7,709 nucleotides of DNA from CAMYLR01 sp039590215 (lineage in GTDB: Bacteria > Gemmatimonadota > Gemmatimonadetes > JACCXV01 > JAHWKZ01), in NCBI GenBank assembly GCA_039590215.1, contig JBDHFX010000073.1:1-7709 (forward strand), read 5' to 3'. How positions within the stretch are numbered: the first letter of the stretch is position 1; the number at the start of each line of letters is the position of its first letter. Of the stretch, positions 5,726-7,709 are shown one piece after another. The translations under genes and the position numbers were made by a program. Under the pieces are notes generated by a model that made no database searches, was not told where the DNA came from, and saw nothing but the letters and a program-made list of their open reading frames with translations.

Positions 5726-7709
5726 TCCGCAGGGCGATCGACGAACCGGTAATCGAAAGACCGGCCGCACCCCCGACCCACACCCTCGTGCTCGACGGTG
5801 AGGAGGTCTCGTTCACGGCGGGCGAGACGATCATCGAGATCACCTACCGCCACCACAAGGACGTTCCAAACCTCTGCTACGACCCGCGGCTCGAACCCTT
5901 CGGTGCGTGCCGGTTGTGCATCGTCGAGTTGGAAGGCGTAAACAACCCCGTTGCGTCGTGCACGACCCTGGCCGAGCCCGACATGGTCGTCACGACCCGG
6001 ACCGCGCGGCTCGAGACGCATCGCCGGGTACTGATGGAGATGGTGGCGTCCGAGAACCGTGACATCGACGTCGACCCGTTGAGCGGTTACGCCTCGCAGC
6101 AGATGCGCGAGCTCGTCGATCGATACGACGCCCGGACCGGCCGTTTCGAGGGCGCGCGATCAGGTACTAGTCGCCACGACGACGACAACCCGTTCATCAA
6201 ACGCGATTACGACAACTGTATTTCGTGCTATCGCTGTGTCCGAGTTTGCGCCGAGCAGGAAGGCGACTACGCGATCAGCGTTATGAATCGCGGTTTCGAT
6301 ACCCAGATAACAACCGAGTTCGGGGGATTGCTCGTGGACTCGGCATGCACCTTCTGCGGCCAGTGTATCCAGACGTGTCCCACAGGGGCGCTAGCTGATC
6401 TCAAAGCGCTGTTCAACAAGGACGTACCTGGCGAGACAGAGACGACGCGCACGATCTGTCCGTACTGTGGCGTTGGCTGCACCGTCGACGTCATGACCCG
6501 CGGCGAGCAGATCGTCGGTGTCTTGCCGGCGATGGACGGACCCGCCAACGAGGGCGCGCTGTGCGTCAAGGGTCAGTTCGCGTTTGACTTTGTTCACCAC
6601 CGCGATCGGCTCGCGACGCCGCTCGTCCGGGGCGACGATGGTGAGCTTCACGAAGCGAGCTGGGACGAAGCGCTCGATCGCGCGGCCGCCGGGTTCCGCC
6701 AAGCGCTCGACGATCACGGCCGGCATAGCGTCTATGGTGTTGCTTCCGGTCGTGCGCCCACCGAGGCTTGTTACATGATGCAGCGCTTTATGCGTGCAGG
6801 CTTCGGGACCAACCACATCGATAACTGCAGCCGAGCTTGACACGCTCCCACGGTCGCCGGTCTGGCGGCCACGATCGGAAGGGGAGCGATGTCGAATCCA
6901 CTCGCGGACATGGACAAGCCTGATGTGATCTTCTGCATCGGCACGAACATGACCGAGTGCCATCCGGTAGCGGCGACGCGCATCAAGCGCGCGATCGCTA
7001 AGGGGGCCAAGCTGATCGTGGCCGACCCACGCCGGATTCCGCTTGCCGATCTGGCTGATCTGCACCTGCCGCTTCGGGTTGGATCGGACGCGGCGCTGTT
7101 GTTGGCGATGGCCCACGTGATCGAGCGCGAGGGGCTCATCGATCCGGCGTTCATCGACGCGCGCACGGTTGATAGCGAACCGTTCCTTGAGCACGTACGC
7201 AAGTTCCCACCCGAGTGGGCCGAGCGGATAAGCGGCGTGCCCGCCGAGGACATCGAGCGCGCGGCGCTGTGGTACGGCATAGCCGAGCGCGGGGCGATCT
7301 ATTACACGCTCGGCATCACCGAGCACATCTGCGGCGTCGACAACGTGCAGTGCCTGTGCAACCTGGCACTCATGACCGGCAACATCGGTCGCGAGGGGAC
7401 CGGGATCAACCCAATGCGCGGCCAAAACAACATCCAGGGCGCCGGCGACTCGGGTGCGCTACCCAACAACTATCCTGGTTTCCAAACTGTCGTTGATCCG
7501 GCGCATCAAGCCAAATTCGCGAAGGCCTATGGCCGCGAGACCGATCTCGAGAAGGGTCCTACGAAAGTGGCAGCGCTGGAGATGTGTGGCGATCGGATCA
7601 AGGCGATGGTTATCAACGGCGAGAACACTGTCGTGTCCGACCCCGATCGAGACCATTGCGAGCACGCGCTCAAGAGCCTCGACCACTTGGTGGTCATCGA
7701 CATCTTCCT
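5722..7709 (+). CDS. fdsA: Selenocysteine-containing formate dehydrogenase alpha (catalytic) subunit, TGA at 6838 read as Sec; C-terminus beyond window
   Basis: Catalytic subunit of a cytoplasmic NAD-dependent formate dehydrogenase (also named fdhA or fdhF by annotators). 662 codons are visible and perhaps 250-320 more are expected off the right edge. In order: a NuoG-like [2Fe-2S] domain (C52, C63, C66, C80); a segment at 100-140 without the His/Cys cluster motif seen in NuoG and FdsA; two [4Fe-4S] ferredoxin motifs (C166, C169, C172, C176 and C209, C212, C215, C219); the Fe4S4 motif of the molybdopterin oxidoreductase domain (C246, C249, C253, C281); then the active site NCSRA-Sec373-H374-APTVAGL. 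After the TGA the same frame is open to 7709 and reads GAMSNPLADMDKPDVIFCIGTN, KLIVADPRR, a TGNIGREGTG block and NPMRGQNNIQGAGDSGALP, with R566 matching the formate-binding arginine and H374 the conserved His of this family. The Sec would ligate Mo or W in the bis-MGD cofactor. Start by ATGA overlap with the beta gene. Confidence 0.95.
6838..6840 (+). other. In-frame TGA decoded as selenocysteine (Sec373)
   Basis: The codons before it read N-C-S-R-A and those after it H-A-P-T-V-A-G-L. In formate dehydrogenases this stretch is NCSRA-C/U-H-x-P-T/S-V-A-G-L, so the TGA sits on the metal-ligating Cys/Sec position and nowhere else. There is no other stop in the frame from 5722 to 7709, and a SECIS-like hairpin follows at once. 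A sequencing error or nonsense mutation at precisely this codon is far less likely. Confidence 0.95.
6852..6870 (+). promoter_or_regulatory. Bacterial SECIS element (SelB-binding mRNA hairpin)
   Basis: GGTCGCC (6852-6858) pairs completely with GGCGGCC (6864-6870), with one U-G wobble, and closes the loop GGTCT (6859-6863). The loop begins 18 nt after the TGA. From memory of E. coli fdhF, its SECIS has the same GGUCU sequence at the same 18-nt distance, with the loop G and U contacting SelB. The U-G wobble at 6854/6868 lies close to where fdhF has its bulged U. Weaker pairing may extend the stem outward (CC at 6848-6849 with GG at 6877-6878). The element lies within the coding sequence, as bacterial SECIS elements do. 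Confidence 0.88.

Noticed and set aside
5722..6840. Pseudogene: alpha subunit truncated by a nonsense mutation
   Set aside because: Only one stop is present, it is TGA, it lies on the Cys/Sec position, and the downstream frame shows no decay.
6391..7425. Long minus-strand open frame of 344 codons opposite the alpha subunit
   Set aside because: It is a shadow of the G+C-rich coding strand: it is antisense to conserved formate dehydrogenase sequence and shows no domain of its own.
6889..7709. A separate gene starting at ATG 6889 after a stop at 6840
   Set aside because: The piece would be a formate dehydrogenase without its active-site residue or Fe-S domains, while the frame before it ends at the Sec position and a SECIS-like hairpin lies between. 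One selenoprotein explains all of this.

Overview
The window is a G+C-rich bacterial segment with tightly packed genes and no rRNA, tRNA, IS element or CRISPR array that I can see. The taxon cannot be fixed from the sequence. The codon use and the gene set (biotin-dependent acyl-CoA carboxylase, NAD-linked formate dehydrogenase, SLC13-type transporter) would suit a high-GC actinobacterium or one of the former delta-proteobacterial or candidate lineages with C1 metabolism.

Layout. (1) 1-722, minus strand: the N-terminal part of a carboxyltransferase (beta) subunit of an acyl-CoA carboxylase, running off the left edge, preceded one base upstream by an 81-residue protein of unknown function. (2) 871-2646, plus strand: an SLC13/DASS-type membrane permease with two RCK_C (TrkA_C) domains in its central cytoplasmic loop. 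(3) 2649-3988, minus strand: a two-gene operon, fdhD followed by a translationally coupled HExxH metalloprotease-like protein that uses a TTG start; its last stop codon lies 2 bp from that of the permease. (4) 4055-7709, plus strand, divergent from fdhD: an NAD-dependent formate dehydrogenase operon. Its first gene is a fused NuoE/NuoF-type diaphorase subunit. Its second is the catalytic alpha subunit, which runs off the right edge.

The main result is in the alpha subunit. Its frame meets a TGA at 6838-6840 exactly where the molybdenum/tungsten-ligating Cys or Sec of formate dehydrogenases lies. The same frame then continues with unmistakable formate dehydrogenase sequence to the end of the window. 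Directly after the TGA is a 7-bp hairpin with a GGTCT loop, placed as in the bacterial SECIS element of E. coli fdhF. This is a selenocysteine-containing formate dehydrogenase, not a truncated gene or pseudogene. Ordinary gene calling would cut it in two.

How the genes work together: the alpha subunit would oxidise formate to CO2 (or the reverse) at a Mo/W-bis-MGD-Sec site and pass electrons through a chain of Fe-S clusters to the FMN/NAD-binding NuoE-NuoF fusion, yielding NADH. FdhD, encoded divergently, would deliver sulfur to the metal cofactor of the same enzyme. The selA, selB, selC and selD genes are not in this window and must lie elsewhere in the genome.
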